From assembly GCA_937920085.1 (NCBI GenBank), contig CALETE010000011.1:1-64000 (forward strand): 64,000 nt of DNA, given 5' to 3'. The translations under genes and the position numbers were made by a program. This document shows positions 1 through 8,692 of the stretch, in pieces; within the stretch, counting starts at the first letter, position 1; every line of letters starts with the position of its first letter. The notes beneath the pieces are model-generated. The model was not told where the DNA came from. It worked only from the letters and a program-made list of their open reading frames with translations, and did no database searches. Origin of the DNA: an uncultured Alphaproteobacteria bacterium (GTDB lineage: Bacteria > Pseudomonadota > Alphaproteobacteria > Caulobacterales > Caulobacteraceae).

Positions 1-206
1 TCTCCAGTCGTGTGTCACAAAACCTTCGAATCGCATGCCCGCCGGGATGGCGCGGCGAACTCGCCCCGAAGGTGCGCTCAACTTAACCACGACGAGTCGC
101 GGCTAATGTTAAACGAGCCCAATTGAACGCCTACCGGATGCTCGGTCTCAGCGCAACACTCTTTTAGCGTTTCGGGGGGCCGGTGCGCTCTTTTTGTCGC
201 ACGGGG
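1..206. other. Intergenic left edge, no gene seen
   Basis: This stretch lies beyond the stop codon of the minus-strand membrane-fusion protein and reaches the window edge. I see no credible coding frame, tRNA or strong terminator; only a weak 5-bp stem near 171-192 lacks a T-run in either direction. In some relatives the exported S-layer or RTX substrate gene lies next to such transporters, so the substrate could be outside the window to the left. Confidence 0.4.
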
Positions 207-1577
207 TTAACCATCATGCAGGGCATTGCCGATGGTGTCGGTCAGGGGGCTGATAATGTAATGCAGGACGGTATTCTTGCCCGTGGTGATCTGGGCGGTG
301 GCCGGCATGCCGGGCGTGAGCTTGGATCCCGCAGGTAGGTTTTTGGCGATTTCGCCGGGTTCGATGCGCAGATCGACCCGGAAATAGCCACCGCCGCTCT
401 TCTCATCGACGATCTGATCGGCAGATACTGAAGTGACCACGGCCTCGACCGTCTTGGACTTCCGCGCATTAAAGGCGGTCAGGCGGACCTTGGCCTTCAT
501 GCCGATGCGGACGTCGTCCACTTCACTGGGCTTGATCTTCACCGAGACGATCAGGGGGCTGTTGGCGGGCACGATGCTCATCAGGGCTTCGCCAGCCACG
601 ATGACACCGCCCTGGGTGTACTGGGTCTGTTGCAGGACATAGCCGTCCACCGGCGACTTCACCACGGTGTCGGCCAGCATTTGCTTGGCCGCGGTCAGGC
701 GGGGCAGGACATCGGTCAGGCTCATCTGCATCTGGCGCACGCCATCGGCGGCCTGGCTGACCCGCTGATCGCGCTGGGTGGCGATCTGCATACGGGTTTC
801 GCCCTTTTGCTCCTGAGCCTGGGTGATCTGGGCCACCAGCTGACCGCGACGGCCCGCCAGATCCGACAGAGACCGCTGATAGCGCAGGATCAGGGTCTTG
901 GGCGCAAAGCCCTTTTCATAGAGGGTTTGATAACCGGCCAGCTCTTGCTGGGTCAGCTTGATGCTGTCGTCGGTGGCGTCGAGCTGGGCCTTGATGCCGC
1001 CGATATTGGCGTCAATCTGTTGAATCCTCTGGGCCAGGATATCGTTCTGACTTTCATAGAACTGCAGCCGGGTGTCGAAGAGGAATTCCTGGTCGCGCAT
1101 GAGGCCAGCGATCACCGGCTCAGAGGCCCGGGCCATCATCTCGGCGGGGAAGGTCACGACGCGCTTGCCCGTGGCTTCGGCCTGATAGCGGGCCAGCTGG
1201 GAGACATAGGCGTCTACCTGGCTCTGATTAATGTCCACCGAGGCCTTGGCCTGGACGGAATCTAGGATCAGCAGGGTCTGGCCCGCGGCGACCCTTTGGC
1301 CTTCCTTGACGAAAATCTGCCGGACAATACCGCCGCTGATATGGCGGATTTCCTTGCGGTTGGACTCCACCCGCACGATCCCCGGTGCCATGACCGCGCC
1401 GGTCAGGGGGGCAAAGGCGGCCCAGATCAGCAGGCCCACCACAAACACCCCGACCAGCACACTGCCGACCATCATTGGGCGTTGCAGGCGGCGCTCTAGA
1501 TTGGGATCCAGCTCCTGGCTGCCCATGCCAAAGGCGGGGGTCACATAGGGTTTGATATTGGCAAGGTCGAGTTTCAT
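207..1577 (-). CDS. Type I secretion membrane-fusion protein (HlyD/PrtE/RsaE family)
   Basis: A 456-residue periplasmic adaptor that would link the inner-membrane ABC exporter to a TolC-like outer-membrane channel. It has a short cytoplasmic N-terminus, one transmembrane helix around residues 35-60, a split lipoyl-like domain (near 80-110 and again near 305-340), a long alpha-helical coiled-coil hairpin (about 115-300), and a C-terminal beta-barrel region ending near the TG-K stretch. Length and layout match the family. Its start overlaps the stop of the upstream ABC gene by 4 bp, so the two are translationally coupled and act as one exporter. No outer-membrane partner or substrate is encoded in view. 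Family assignment is firm; the substrate is unknown. Confidence 0.93.
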   Translation of the reverse strand: MKLDLANIKPYVTPAFGMGSQELDPNLERRLQRPMMVGSVLVGVFVVGLLIWAAFAPLTGAVMAPGIVRVESNRKEIRHISGGIVRQIFVKEGQRVAAGQTLLILDSVQAKASVDINQSQVDAYVSQLARYQAEATGKRVVTFPAEMMARASEPVIAGLMRDQEFLFDTRLQFYESQNDILAQRIQQIDANIGGIKAQLDATDDSIKLTQQELAGYQTLYEKGFAPKTLILRYQRSLSDLAGRRGQLVAQITQAQEQKGETRMQIATQRDQRVSQAADGVRQMQMSLTDVLPRLTAAKQMLADTVVKSPVDGYVLQQTQYTQGGVIVAGEALMSIVPANSPLIVSVKIKPSEVDDVRIGMKAKVRLTAFNARKSKTVEAVVTSVSADQIVDEKSGGGYFRVDLRIEPGEIAKNLPAGSKLTPGMPATAQITTGKNTVLHYIISPLTDTIGNALHDG

Positions 1578-3304
1578 CGGCCAGCCTCCACAGCGCGCAG
1601 GGCCGGGGTCGGCGCGACCTTGGCCATGACCGCATCCCGGGGCCCAAACAGTTCCATCCGGCCATCGCGCATGACCAGCATCTTGTCGGCGGAGCGGAAG
1701 ATGGTCGGCTTGTGGGACACCACGATAATGGTTGCCCCATTGGCCTTGAGGGTTTCCATGGCTTGCATCAGGGCTTCTTCGCCCTCGGCATCCAGGCTGG
1801 CATTGGGTTCGTCCAGCACGATCAGCTTGGTCTGACCCAGGATGGCGCGGGCCAGGCCGACCCGCTGGCGCTGACCGGCAGACAGGGCCTGACCCGTGTC
1901 GCCAAGGTCGGTGTCATAGCCATTGGGCAGGCGCAGGATCAGCTGATGGATACCGGCCACCTGGGCAGCCCAGATCACGTCGGCATCTTCCACCCCATCG
2001 CGGAAGCGGGCGATATTGTCGCGGATGGTACCGGAAAACAGCTCTGTATCCTGGGGCAGATAGCCGACATTGCGTCCAAAATCAGTGCGATCCCAGGTGG
2101 AGACATCGGCCCCATCCAGTCGCACCGTGCCATTGGTCGGCGGATAGATCCCCACCAGCAGCCGGGCCAGGGTGGACTTGCCAGCCCCCGACGGGCCGAT
2201 AATGCCCAGCATCTCACCGGCTTCGACCCTGAAATTCAGGCCCAGCAGGATGAACTTATTGCTGCCGGGCGGGGCCCAGTTGACCCCCTCCACCGAGACC
2301 TCGCCCTTGGCCTTGGGCAGGACCGTGCCTGACACATTGGCGGGACGATAACCCTCGAAAATCTTCATCAGCCGGTCATAGGCCCGGGTGCCGTTCATCA
2401 GCGGGTCCCAGGACCCCACCAGCCGTTCAATGGGCTGTAGGGCCCGGGCGGTGAGGATCATGTTGGCAAACAGCAGGCCCGAATTGATCTTGCCCTTGAT
2501 GACCAGATAGGCCCCGATGGCGATGATCAGCACCTGAATGGCCTGTCTTGCGAACTTGGTATAGTTCGACAGCAAGCTCGCCCGATCCGAGGCGACGGAG
2601 CTGCGATCCATGGTGATCTGGCGGAAGCTGGCCCAGCGCTTGCCCAGGGCCTCAACCATGCCCATGGCGCGCACGGCTTCAAGATTTCGCAGGGCGGCGT
2701 CGGTAAAGCCGTAGGATTTGATGGCGGCCTCATTGGCGTCGCGCATGGGCGGACGGGTGACCTGATCCTGCAGGACAGCAATCCCAAACAGTAGGGCTGC
2801 GCCAAGCAGGGTCACGACCCCGACCAGAGGATCGATCAGAAACAGAATGCCCATATAGAGCGGCAGCCACGGCAGGTCGAAGACAACGCCAAAGGGCGAG
2901 CCGGTCAGCATTTGCCGGAAGGTGTCCAAATCCCGCATGGCCTGGGACTTGGCTTGGTTGGTGCCAGCCATATTGCTCTGGAACAGGGCAGCAAACACAT
3001 GGCCCGACACCCGCTGGTCCATGAGAACGCCGAAATTGATCAGGACCTTGGCCCGATAATGGTCAATGACGCCCGACATGACGAAGGCCAGCAAGACGCC
3101 AACGGTAATGACCATCAAGGTCTCGATACTGCCACTGGTCATCACCCCGCCATAGATGTGGAAGGTATAAAGCGGCAGGGCCAGATAGAGCAGATTCGAG
3201 GCTAGGCTGAAGGCAAAGGCAAACAGCAGAGGACTGTAACCCTCCTTGACGGACCGGGTCAGGGGATTGTCCGGCTGTGCTGCCAACGGATTAAAGATTT
3301 TCAT
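1574..3304 (-). CDS. Type I secretion ABC permease/ATPase (PrtD/RsaD family)
   Basis: A 576-residue half-transporter: an N-terminal six-helix ABC exporter membrane domain (about residues 20-310) and a C-terminal ATPase. Walker A is GPSGAGKST, the signature is SAGQRQR, and Walker B is IVLDEPNAS followed by the SHK switch. There is no C39 peptidase or C39-like domain at the N-terminus, which places it with the PrtD/RsaD/AprD group that exports proteins with uncleaved C-terminal signals (RTX proteases, lipases, S-layer proteins). It is the first gene of a two-gene operon with the membrane-fusion protein. The 273-bp gap to the divergent DUF6270 gene presumably holds its promoter. The glycan genes next door suggest a surface-layer or glycosylated substrate, but that is inference. 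Confidence 0.93.
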   Translation of the reverse strand: MKIFNPLAAQPDNPLTRSVKEGYSPLLFAFAFSLASNLLYLALPLYTFHIYGGVMTSGSIETLMVITVGVLLAFVMSGVIDHYRAKVLINFGVLMDQRVSGHVFAALFQSNMAGTNQAKSQAMRDLDTFRQMLTGSPFGVVFDLPWLPLYMGILFLIDPLVGVVTLLGAALLFGIAVLQDQVTRPPMRDANEAAIKSYGFTDAALRNLEAVRAMGMVEALGKRWASFRQITMDRSSVASDRASLLSNYTKFARQAIQVLIIAIGAYLVIKGKINSGLLFANMILTARALQPIERLVGSWDPLMNGTRAYDRLMKIFEGYRPANVSGTVLPKAKGEVSVEGVNWAPPGSNKFILLGLNFRVEAGEMLGIIGPSGAGKSTLARLLVGIYPPTNGTVRLDGADVSTWDRTDFGRNVGYLPQDTELFSGTIRDNIARFRDGVEDADVIWAAQVAGIHQLILRLPNGYDTDLGDTGQALSAGQRQRVGLARAILGQTKLIVLDEPNASLDAEGEEALMQAMETLKANGATIIVVSHKPTIFRSADKMLVMRDGRMELFGPRDAVMAKVAPTPALRAVEAGR

Positions 3305-3577
3305 GCGCCGTGCGCCGTCCTGCTAAAATCCGCCCTCAAGGGCGTCACATACCATCGCCAAATATCGTGAACGAAATCCAAGCTGGCGAGACCCTGGATT
3401 GTTTTTCTTAGCGGAAAGGCCGAAATCGCGCGACACATGATTGCGCTCAGCCCCCTTGTCAATGCGACGGGGCCGGAGCTCAGGCTTGGCTGAGCGGGGA
3501 AATCTGGCCTGAGCGGCATTCCAGTCCTGTGAAATTGCGTTAGCCTAAACCCATGCAGAAGCGAGAGGCGTCCACAG

Positions 3578-4390
3578 GTGGCTAGGGTTGCGATCATCGG
3601 AAGCTGCATAACGCGGGACTTGTGGCCATTTATGGGCAAGGACCCCTTTGATCTGCTTTATGTGGCAAGAACCTCCCTGCCGAGCCTGTTTGCAAAGGCG
3701 CCGGGCAGGATCGATGTGGCCCCTGAGCCACCGCCGCCCCTGAAGCGCCATACCCACAATGCCGTGGTGGCCGACCTGACCAAGACCACCCTGGCCACCC
3801 TGGTGCAGCACAGGCCGACCCACATCATCTTCGACTTCATTGACGAGCGGTTCGACCTGATGACCGCTGGGGCGGGTCTGGTGTCTGACAGCTGGGAATT
3901 GGAGGTTAGCGGCTATCTGGACCAACCGGCCCTGAGACAGGGCCAGCGACTTGACCGGCTATCGGCCGGCTGTGACGTCCTGTGGCACCAAGCCCTTGCG
4001 GAATTGGCCGCCTTCATCGCCATTACCCCGCTCAATACTGCGAAAATTATCCTGCACAGGGCGCAATGGGCCGGTCGCTATCGAACGGCCAAGGCCAGGT
4101 CTGCGACCCTGCCGGATGTGCTCGAAATCTTGCCCGGCAAGCTGGGGTCGCGCGCGGCGCACAACGCCCTTCTCGCAAGGTATGAAACCGCCTTCCTGGC
4201 GCAGTTTCCTCAGGCCCATGCCATTGCTGCGCCCGGCAAGCATGTGGTGGCCGATGAGACCCATCAATGGGGGCTAAGTCCGTTCCACTATATCCCGGCC
4301 TATTACCAAGAGGTCTGCCGACAACTGGCCCCCCTGCTGGAAGACACGGCTAAGCCCCTCAGTCCGACTTTGGATATCGAGGCGCGATAG
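3578..4390 (+). CDS. DUF6270 domain protein
   Basis: A 270-residue protein with a near N-terminal GSCITRD motif (about residues 8-14) and an ARTSLPSL stretch, which recall the DUF6270 family found in polysaccharide and teichoic-acid gene clusters. The fold is probably SGNH-hydrolase-like, with the GSC motif taking the place of GDS, but no catalytic activity is established. The start is GTG at 3578, preceded by a GAGAGG ribosome site about 9 nt upstream. It is divergent from the secretion operon and convergent with the repeat-protein operon (11-bp gap). Context says surface glycan. The biochemical role is unknown. Confidence 0.7.
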   Translation: MARVAIIGSCITRDLWPFMGKDPFDLLYVARTSLPSLFAKAPGRIDVAPEPPPPLKRHTHNAVVADLTKTTLATLVQHRPTHIIFDFIDERFDLMTAGAGLVSDSWELEVSGYLDQPALRQGQRLDRLSAGCDVLWHQALAELAAFIAITPLNTAKIILHRAQWAGRYRTAKARSATLPDVLEILPGKLGSRAAHNALLARYETAFLAQFPQAHAIAAPGKHVVADETHQWGLSPFHYIPAYYQEVCRQLAPLLEDTAKPLSPTLDIEAR

Positions 4391-4401
4391 CCCCTGCCCG
4401 A

Positions 4402-5532
4402 TTATGAGCCCCCGGCGGCCCAGTGCTCTAGGGGCGTCAGGCCCATGGCGGCAACCTCGGGAAAGGCGGCGGCAAAGGCGGAAGCGGCGGCCTGGTGTTG
4501 CGGCGGCGGATAGATCCATGCCCCGCCGGCCAGATAGTCTGACAGGGGATCCAGCCGGGTCAGTCGCCCCTCGCCCCGGGCCCGCAGATAGGCGGCTGTA
4601 TCAAACCAGGGGCTGGGATCGACGGGGCCGTGAGTATTTTGGCGGATGAAATAGCTGACGGGTTCGCGGGCCCCCACCTCCGGATAGGTGGCCTTAAACC
4701 AGGTGGGATCGAAGAGGGGATGAGGCCGCAAGCCCCGGGCAAACCCCTGCTCGACATAATGCAGGAGGGGATTTGCGATCGTCTCGTCAGCGGCCAGCTG
4801 TTGTTTGTAAAAGAGCGGCTGGAACAGGCGGCTCGGGCTCAAGTCCCGCGCAGCTCCGACCCGCATATAGTGATGCACCGGCGTTTCCCCGGTGGCGGCC
4901 AGGTCGGGGGCCTGGGCAAGGTAAAACTTCACGTCGAACAAAAGATGGGGGCTTAGGCCCCTGGCAAACCCGATCCGTTCATAGTGCGCCAGGGGCGTTA
5001 GGCCCGTTGCCCCAAGGTCGGTGGCCACGGTCCTGTAATAGGCATCATCGAACAGGGGATGGGGCGATCGGCCTTCATCTCCGCCAAACACCAGGTAATG
5101 GACCAGGGGCTCTAGGCCAGACCGGGATACGTCTGGGTATTGTCGCCTGTACCATTGGGCATCAAACAGCAGCCCATGGCTCTGGGGCCCGATAAGTCCA
5201 GACCATTGGAGCAGACACCGGTGACCGATCGGCCCAAGGCGGACGAGGACTTGCTCGATCCGGCGGCGGAGTCGGTTTCGCCGATCTGGCCGAAACCGTC
5301 CGCGCAAGGTGTCCAGATAGCGGGCAAACTGTGCGTCGTGGGCGCGCAGATCCGCCTGGGCCTTTTCGGCCAGGACACTCGCCAGGGCGACGCCCAGCCG
5401 TTGGCGCGTCAGGCCTTCGGAGGTCTGGGCCCGTTGCACTTCCTCTCGAAAGGCTGACTGGCGGGCGGCGATCACGGCGACCTTGTCCTGCAAGGTCTGA
5501 GGTGGCGCACCGAAAGCTTGGGCTTTAGCCAT
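4402..5532 (-). CDS. Stand-alone glycosyltransferase-type repeat protein
   Basis: A 376-residue protein without a recognisable catalytic domain. Residues 1-120 are helical and Arg/Gln-rich, likely coiled coil. From about residue 121 to the end it consists of roughly seven degenerate repeats of 36-39 residues with the pattern LFD..-[WF]Y-..-[PT]D[VL]-..-G..PL.HY-..-G..-[EGR]-G.SPH. The same repeat type forms the N-terminus of the glycosyltransferase two genes upstream in the same operon. Such repeats are known mainly fused to bacterial polysaccharide glycosyltransferases, so a protein made only of repeats is unusual and may be a scaffold or acceptor-binding subunit (inference). The start overlaps the upstream gene by 8 bp. 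No signal peptide is visible, so it is probably cytoplasmic. Confidence 0.75.
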   Translation of the reverse strand: MAKAQAFGAPPQTLQDKVAVIAARQSAFREEVQRAQTSEGLTRQRLGVALASVLAEKAQADLRAHDAQFARYLDTLRGRFRPDRRNRLRRRIEQVLVRLGPIGHRCLLQWSGLIGPQSHGLLFDAQWYRRQYPDVSRSGLEPLVHYLVFGGDEGRSPHPLFDDAYYRTVATDLGATGLTPLAHYERIGFARGLSPHLLFDVKFYLAQAPDLAATGETPVHHYMRVGAARDLSPSRLFQPLFYKQQLAADETIANPLLHYVEQGFARGLRPHPLFDPTWFKATYPEVGAREPVSYFIRQNTHGPVDPSPWFDTAAYLRARGEGRLTRLDPLSDYLAGGAWIYPPPQHQAAASAFAAAFPEVAAMGLTPLEHWAAGGS

Positions 5533-6562
5533 GGGTCAGCAATCCCTCAGCGATGAGCCAGGCCTGGTATCCGCCGCCCTTGGTGGAAAAGGGATTGGGA
5601 AAGGCCTCCTGCAGGTCCGTCCGCTCGCGATAGAGGACGCGATGGGGCTTGGCGATCTTGGAGCCATCGTCATAGTGATCATAGGCCCAATATCGCTCTG
5701 GAATTTTCGGGTCTGTGACCTCGGCGATCTCAGACTTGTACCAGCGCCAGACTTCGTAGACCGGATAGTTGTCGCCGGCATAGCGCTTGGTCATGATGTC
5801 GCCGGTGGGGCCAAGCTTGGTGAAATGCCAGAACCGCAGGACCGCGCCATTAACGGTGATGGCCCCATCCTTTCCGACCGCAAGCTTGCGGGTGGAAAGG
5901 TTCCAGCTGGCCACATTGTATCCGGGGTCGCGGACCACCTTGACCTTGTCGAACAGGGCCGGGACGTGGTCGCACCACCTCTGGTCCACGAACAGACCCC
6001 TGGGCATATCGTCAAAGCAAAACTGCAGCAGGCGGTCATTCCACCACTTGGCGAAGCGGGCCCCCTCCCCCTGGGTTCGAACCGCCACAAAGCCCAGATT
6101 GAAAATGCCCGTCCGCGACGCCGAAAGGTCATTGTCGAGGATGGCGGCGCGATCCTCGTTGGGATCAATCAGGTGGGGGGTCAGCAGGACTTCATCTGTC
6201 TGAAGCAGGTCGATCAGGGGGTCCAAGGGTGCCAGCAGGGCCGTATCTGGGTCGAGATACATGACCACATCAGCGTCGCCGGAACAGGCCTGATGAATGA
6301 AGGGGCCCTTCACCGCCGTGCAGACCTCGATCACATCATGGCGAAAGAGCCAGGACTTGAAGTTCTCGATACCAAGGTCCTGGGCATAGACCACCCTGTC
6401 GAAGGGTTCTTTTCTGACGTCGAACTGAAATCCGCTGGGCGGCTCATCGGTGATCAGGGCGACCAGATCCCAGGAGGGATGGAACTTTTTTAGGGTCTTA
6501 AATAGGACCCGCGCCCGATTTAGATAGGAAAAGGTGAAGCTGGAATAAACGAGAACCTTCAT
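5525..6562 (-). CDS. Glycosyltransferase, GT-A fold, GT8-like
   Basis: A 345-residue putative nucleotide-sugar transferase. The N-terminus MKVLVYSSFTFSYLNRA is followed by a Rossmann-like region. Around residue 100 the stretch VVMYLDPDTALLAPLD carries the DxD metal/nucleotide-binding motif (DPDTA) typical of GT-A retaining enzymes such as GT8. A later region with Trp/His pairs (RFWHFTKLGP) resembles the acceptor side of the same group. It overlaps the upstream repeat-glycosyltransferase by 4 bp and the downstream repeat-only protein by 8 bp, so the three are co-translated. Cytosolic; the sugar donor and acceptor cannot be told from sequence. Confidence 0.72.
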   Translation of the reverse strand: MKVLVYSSFTFSYLNRARVLFKTLKKFHPSWDLVALITDEPPSGFQFDVRKEPFDRVVYAQDLGIENFKSWLFRHDVIEVCTAVKGPFIHQACSGDADVVMYLDPDTALLAPLDPLIDLLQTDEVLLTPHLIDPNEDRAAILDNDLSASRTGIFNLGFVAVRTQGEGARFAKWWNDRLLQFCFDDMPRGLFVDQRWCDHVPALFDKVKVVRDPGYNVASWNLSTRKLAVGKDGAITVNGAVLRFWHFTKLGPTGDIMTKRYAGDNYPVYEVWRWYKSEIAEVTDPKIPERYWAYDHYDDGSKIAKPHRVLYRERTDLQEAFPNPFSTKGGGYQAWLIAEGLLTHG

Positions 6563-8520
6563 TGGGCGGCGTCCAGAAGGTCAGCCGTCGTGGCGCTGAA
6601 GGTCAGGTCATAGAGCATGGGATTTCGCCGCCGCCGGGCGTAATCCGCCACCTGCCCCGTGCGAAACAGGGCGGCGAGGTCGGCCTCAGAGTTCAGAACC
6701 CGCCCAAACCCCCCGACCTGGGCAAAGGCTGCGATATTGCCGCTGTCGGCATGGGTAAGGATGAAGGCACCGGCTGCTGCTGCCTCGTGAGCAGCGAGCG
6801 AGAAGGTTTCCCGGCATAAGGACCAAAGCACAACAAGGTCTACCGACTCTTCCAGCAAGGCATTGCGCATGGCGTCAGGGCCTTGGGCGGAGACGGACAC
6901 CTCCTTGAAGGGAATCTTAGACGCCGCCTTTTTCGAGCCCAGGTGCAGGAAGGTGTAGCGAGGGTCATCTGCAAAGGCCTCGGCCAAGTCCTCAAAGGCT
7001 GCCCAGCCCTTGTGCAAGGCCGTCATGCCCAAATAGGCCACTTTGAGCGGTGCCTTCTTGCCCGTTACCGTCGACGGCTGGGTTGGCGTCAGAGTGGCGT
7101 GTGGATGGACCAGATGAGCTGTATCCTGTGGCGCGGTCGATGCTGCACGCCAGGTTTCATAGGCCGACACCGACGGGGCAACGACGGTCATCTCTAGGGC
7201 CTCAAACAGGCGATCATGTGCCTCCACATGGGCCCTGCGGTGGTTACCATAGACGCAGATACTGCAGGCCGGACTGTCGGGTGGTGGTGCGCCACAGTCA
7301 GCGACATCGTTTCGCATCAGGTGGAAGCCTGCACAAACGCTGGTAAAATCGTGGAGCCAGAGGTGACCCTTCTTAATCCGGGCCGCCCCAAGGAGATCTA
7401 GGACCTCTGAGGCCGAATGTCCCAGCAGGCTGTGGATGGCAAAGGTCCGGCGCGAGGCTTCTTTCGATGAGGCTTCGCCGTGCTTGAGGACGTCCACCAA
7501 CTGCGCACTTTTGAAGGTTCCCAGCCTCTGCCCATTCCACAAGACCCCGATCAAACCGGGGACAGACTCTGGTCGAAGGGTCGGCCAGGGCGAGACCGGG
7601 AAAAGATGCAGGTGGTCAATGCCCAGGCGCTTTATGCCCGCCGCTTCCCGCTGCAGACACAGCTGAAGCCCACCGATATTGGCGGTAAAGTCGTCATGAC
7701 TGAAGGTGATGTGGAGATCACCACCGCACCCCGCCAGCGTCGCGAGACCTGAGGGGCCATCGGGTATGATCTTGGACATCATTTTAAGCGCGTGGGCTTG
7801 GCGCTCTGGCACCGTCTTCATCTGCGCCAACATGCGATGGCGGAAGCCGAGATCATGAACGCCTAGCCGACCTTCGCTCTTGCCCGCGACCAGATAGTGA
7901 AGGAAGGGATTGATCCCCAACGCCGCAACATCAGGGTTAAATTCCAGATAGTCGGGAACGGAAAATTCTCTATTGGGTGAGCGGCCTTCGCGCCAACCTT
8001 CGGTCAGAAAATGGTCCAGAGGATTGACGCCAGCGACCTCAATATCGGGATAGCTTGCCAGATAGAACTCGATGTCAAAGGCATCCTCAAGGACCTTGGG
8101 ATCCACCGCCCATGGGTCATGGCCAGCTGCCAGGGACGCTGGCCGAGCCGCGGGTGCACCTCCTGTTCCAACGACGGTCTGCCCCCTTGGGCCTGGGGCG
8201 ACGCGCCCCATATCAGCAGCGATCCAGAGGTAGGACGCGCCAAACGCCGAAGGCTGGGGCGAGATCCCAGAGCGCCAGCCCTGGGTCAGATAGTGGTAGA
8301 AGGCAATGTCCGGGTCAGCCTGCTGAACGTCGTTTTGATAGGCCTTGGTTGAGAACCAGGGCGCTGGATCTCGCCCTTCACGGCTGCCCTCATCGAGGAA
8401 ATGTCGGATGGGATCCAGGCCTGCCTGAGCGACGTCCTCATAGATGTTGAGGTAGAAGTCCACATCGAACGCGCCGGCGACGACGTTGTAAACTTCTTCC
8501 GGTGAGGCCCGGCTGGCCAT
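6559..8520 (-). CDS. Repeat-bearing GT-B glycosyltransferase
   Basis: A 653-residue protein. I place the start at the ATG at 8520 because AAGGA sits 8 nt upstream; the frame stays open to 8700 but would then overlap the divergent sulfotransferase. The N-terminal third carries four copies of the FD..FYL..-PD[IV]-..-G.[ND]P[LFI].H[FY]L..G..EGR repeat in two pairs (about residues 10-85 and 140-215), separated by a Pro/Gly/Ala-rich linker. The rest is a GT4-like GT-B domain: it begins near HITFSHDDF, includes a CSICVYGNH segment, and ends with the donor half YLGMTALHKGW plus an ETFSLAAHEAAAAGAF motif with the usual glutamates. It heads the operon with the two genes downstream. Likely role: a step in polymer or protein O-glycan assembly. 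Confidence 0.78.
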   Translation of the reverse strand: MASRASPEEVYNVVAGAFDVDFYLNIYEDVAQAGLDPIRHFLDEGSREGRDPAPWFSTKAYQNDVQQADPDIAFYHYLTQGWRSGISPQPSAFGASYLWIAADMGRVAPGPRGQTVVGTGGAPAARPASLAAGHDPWAVDPKVLEDAFDIEFYLASYPDIEVAGVNPLDHFLTEGWREGRSPNREFSVPDYLEFNPDVAALGINPFLHYLVAGKSEGRLGVHDLGFRHRMLAQMKTVPERQAHALKMMSKIIPDGPSGLATLAGCGGDLHITFSHDDFTANIGGLQLCLQREAAGIKRLGIDHLHLFPVSPWPTLRPESVPGLIGVLWNGQRLGTFKSAQLVDVLKHGEASSKEASRRTFAIHSLLGHSASEVLDLLGAARIKKGHLWLHDFTSVCAGFHLMRNDVADCGAPPPDSPACSICVYGNHRRAHVEAHDRLFEALEMTVVAPSVSAYETWRAASTAPQDTAHLVHPHATLTPTQPSTVTGKKAPLKVAYLGMTALHKGWAAFEDLAEAFADDPRYTFLHLGSKKAASKIPFKEVSVSAQGPDAMRNALLEESVDLVVLWSLCRETFSLAAHEAAAAGAFILTHADSGNIAAFAQVGGFGRVLNSEADLAALFRTGQVADYARRRRNPMLYDLTFSATTADLLDAAQ

Positions 8521-8692
8521 TCGGCATTTCCTTTGAATCGGTTTCCGTGTGTGCAACAGAAGCCATAGGTGATCAACCTTGGTGGTCCAGAAACGTGCGC
8601 AAGACATCACGATCTGGTCGACCTTGGGTGTGTGCCAAGAAACCCATTGCGCGTGTTGCTCAGGCGACGCCCGATAACCTCCAAGTCTGACC
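8521..8692. promoter_or_regulatory. Divergent promoter region
   Basis: With the start codon of the minus-strand glycosyltransferase set at 8520, this 172-bp gap separates it from the plus-strand sulfotransferase and must hold promoters for both blocks. I could not single out a convincing -35/-10 pair. Confidence 0.4.
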
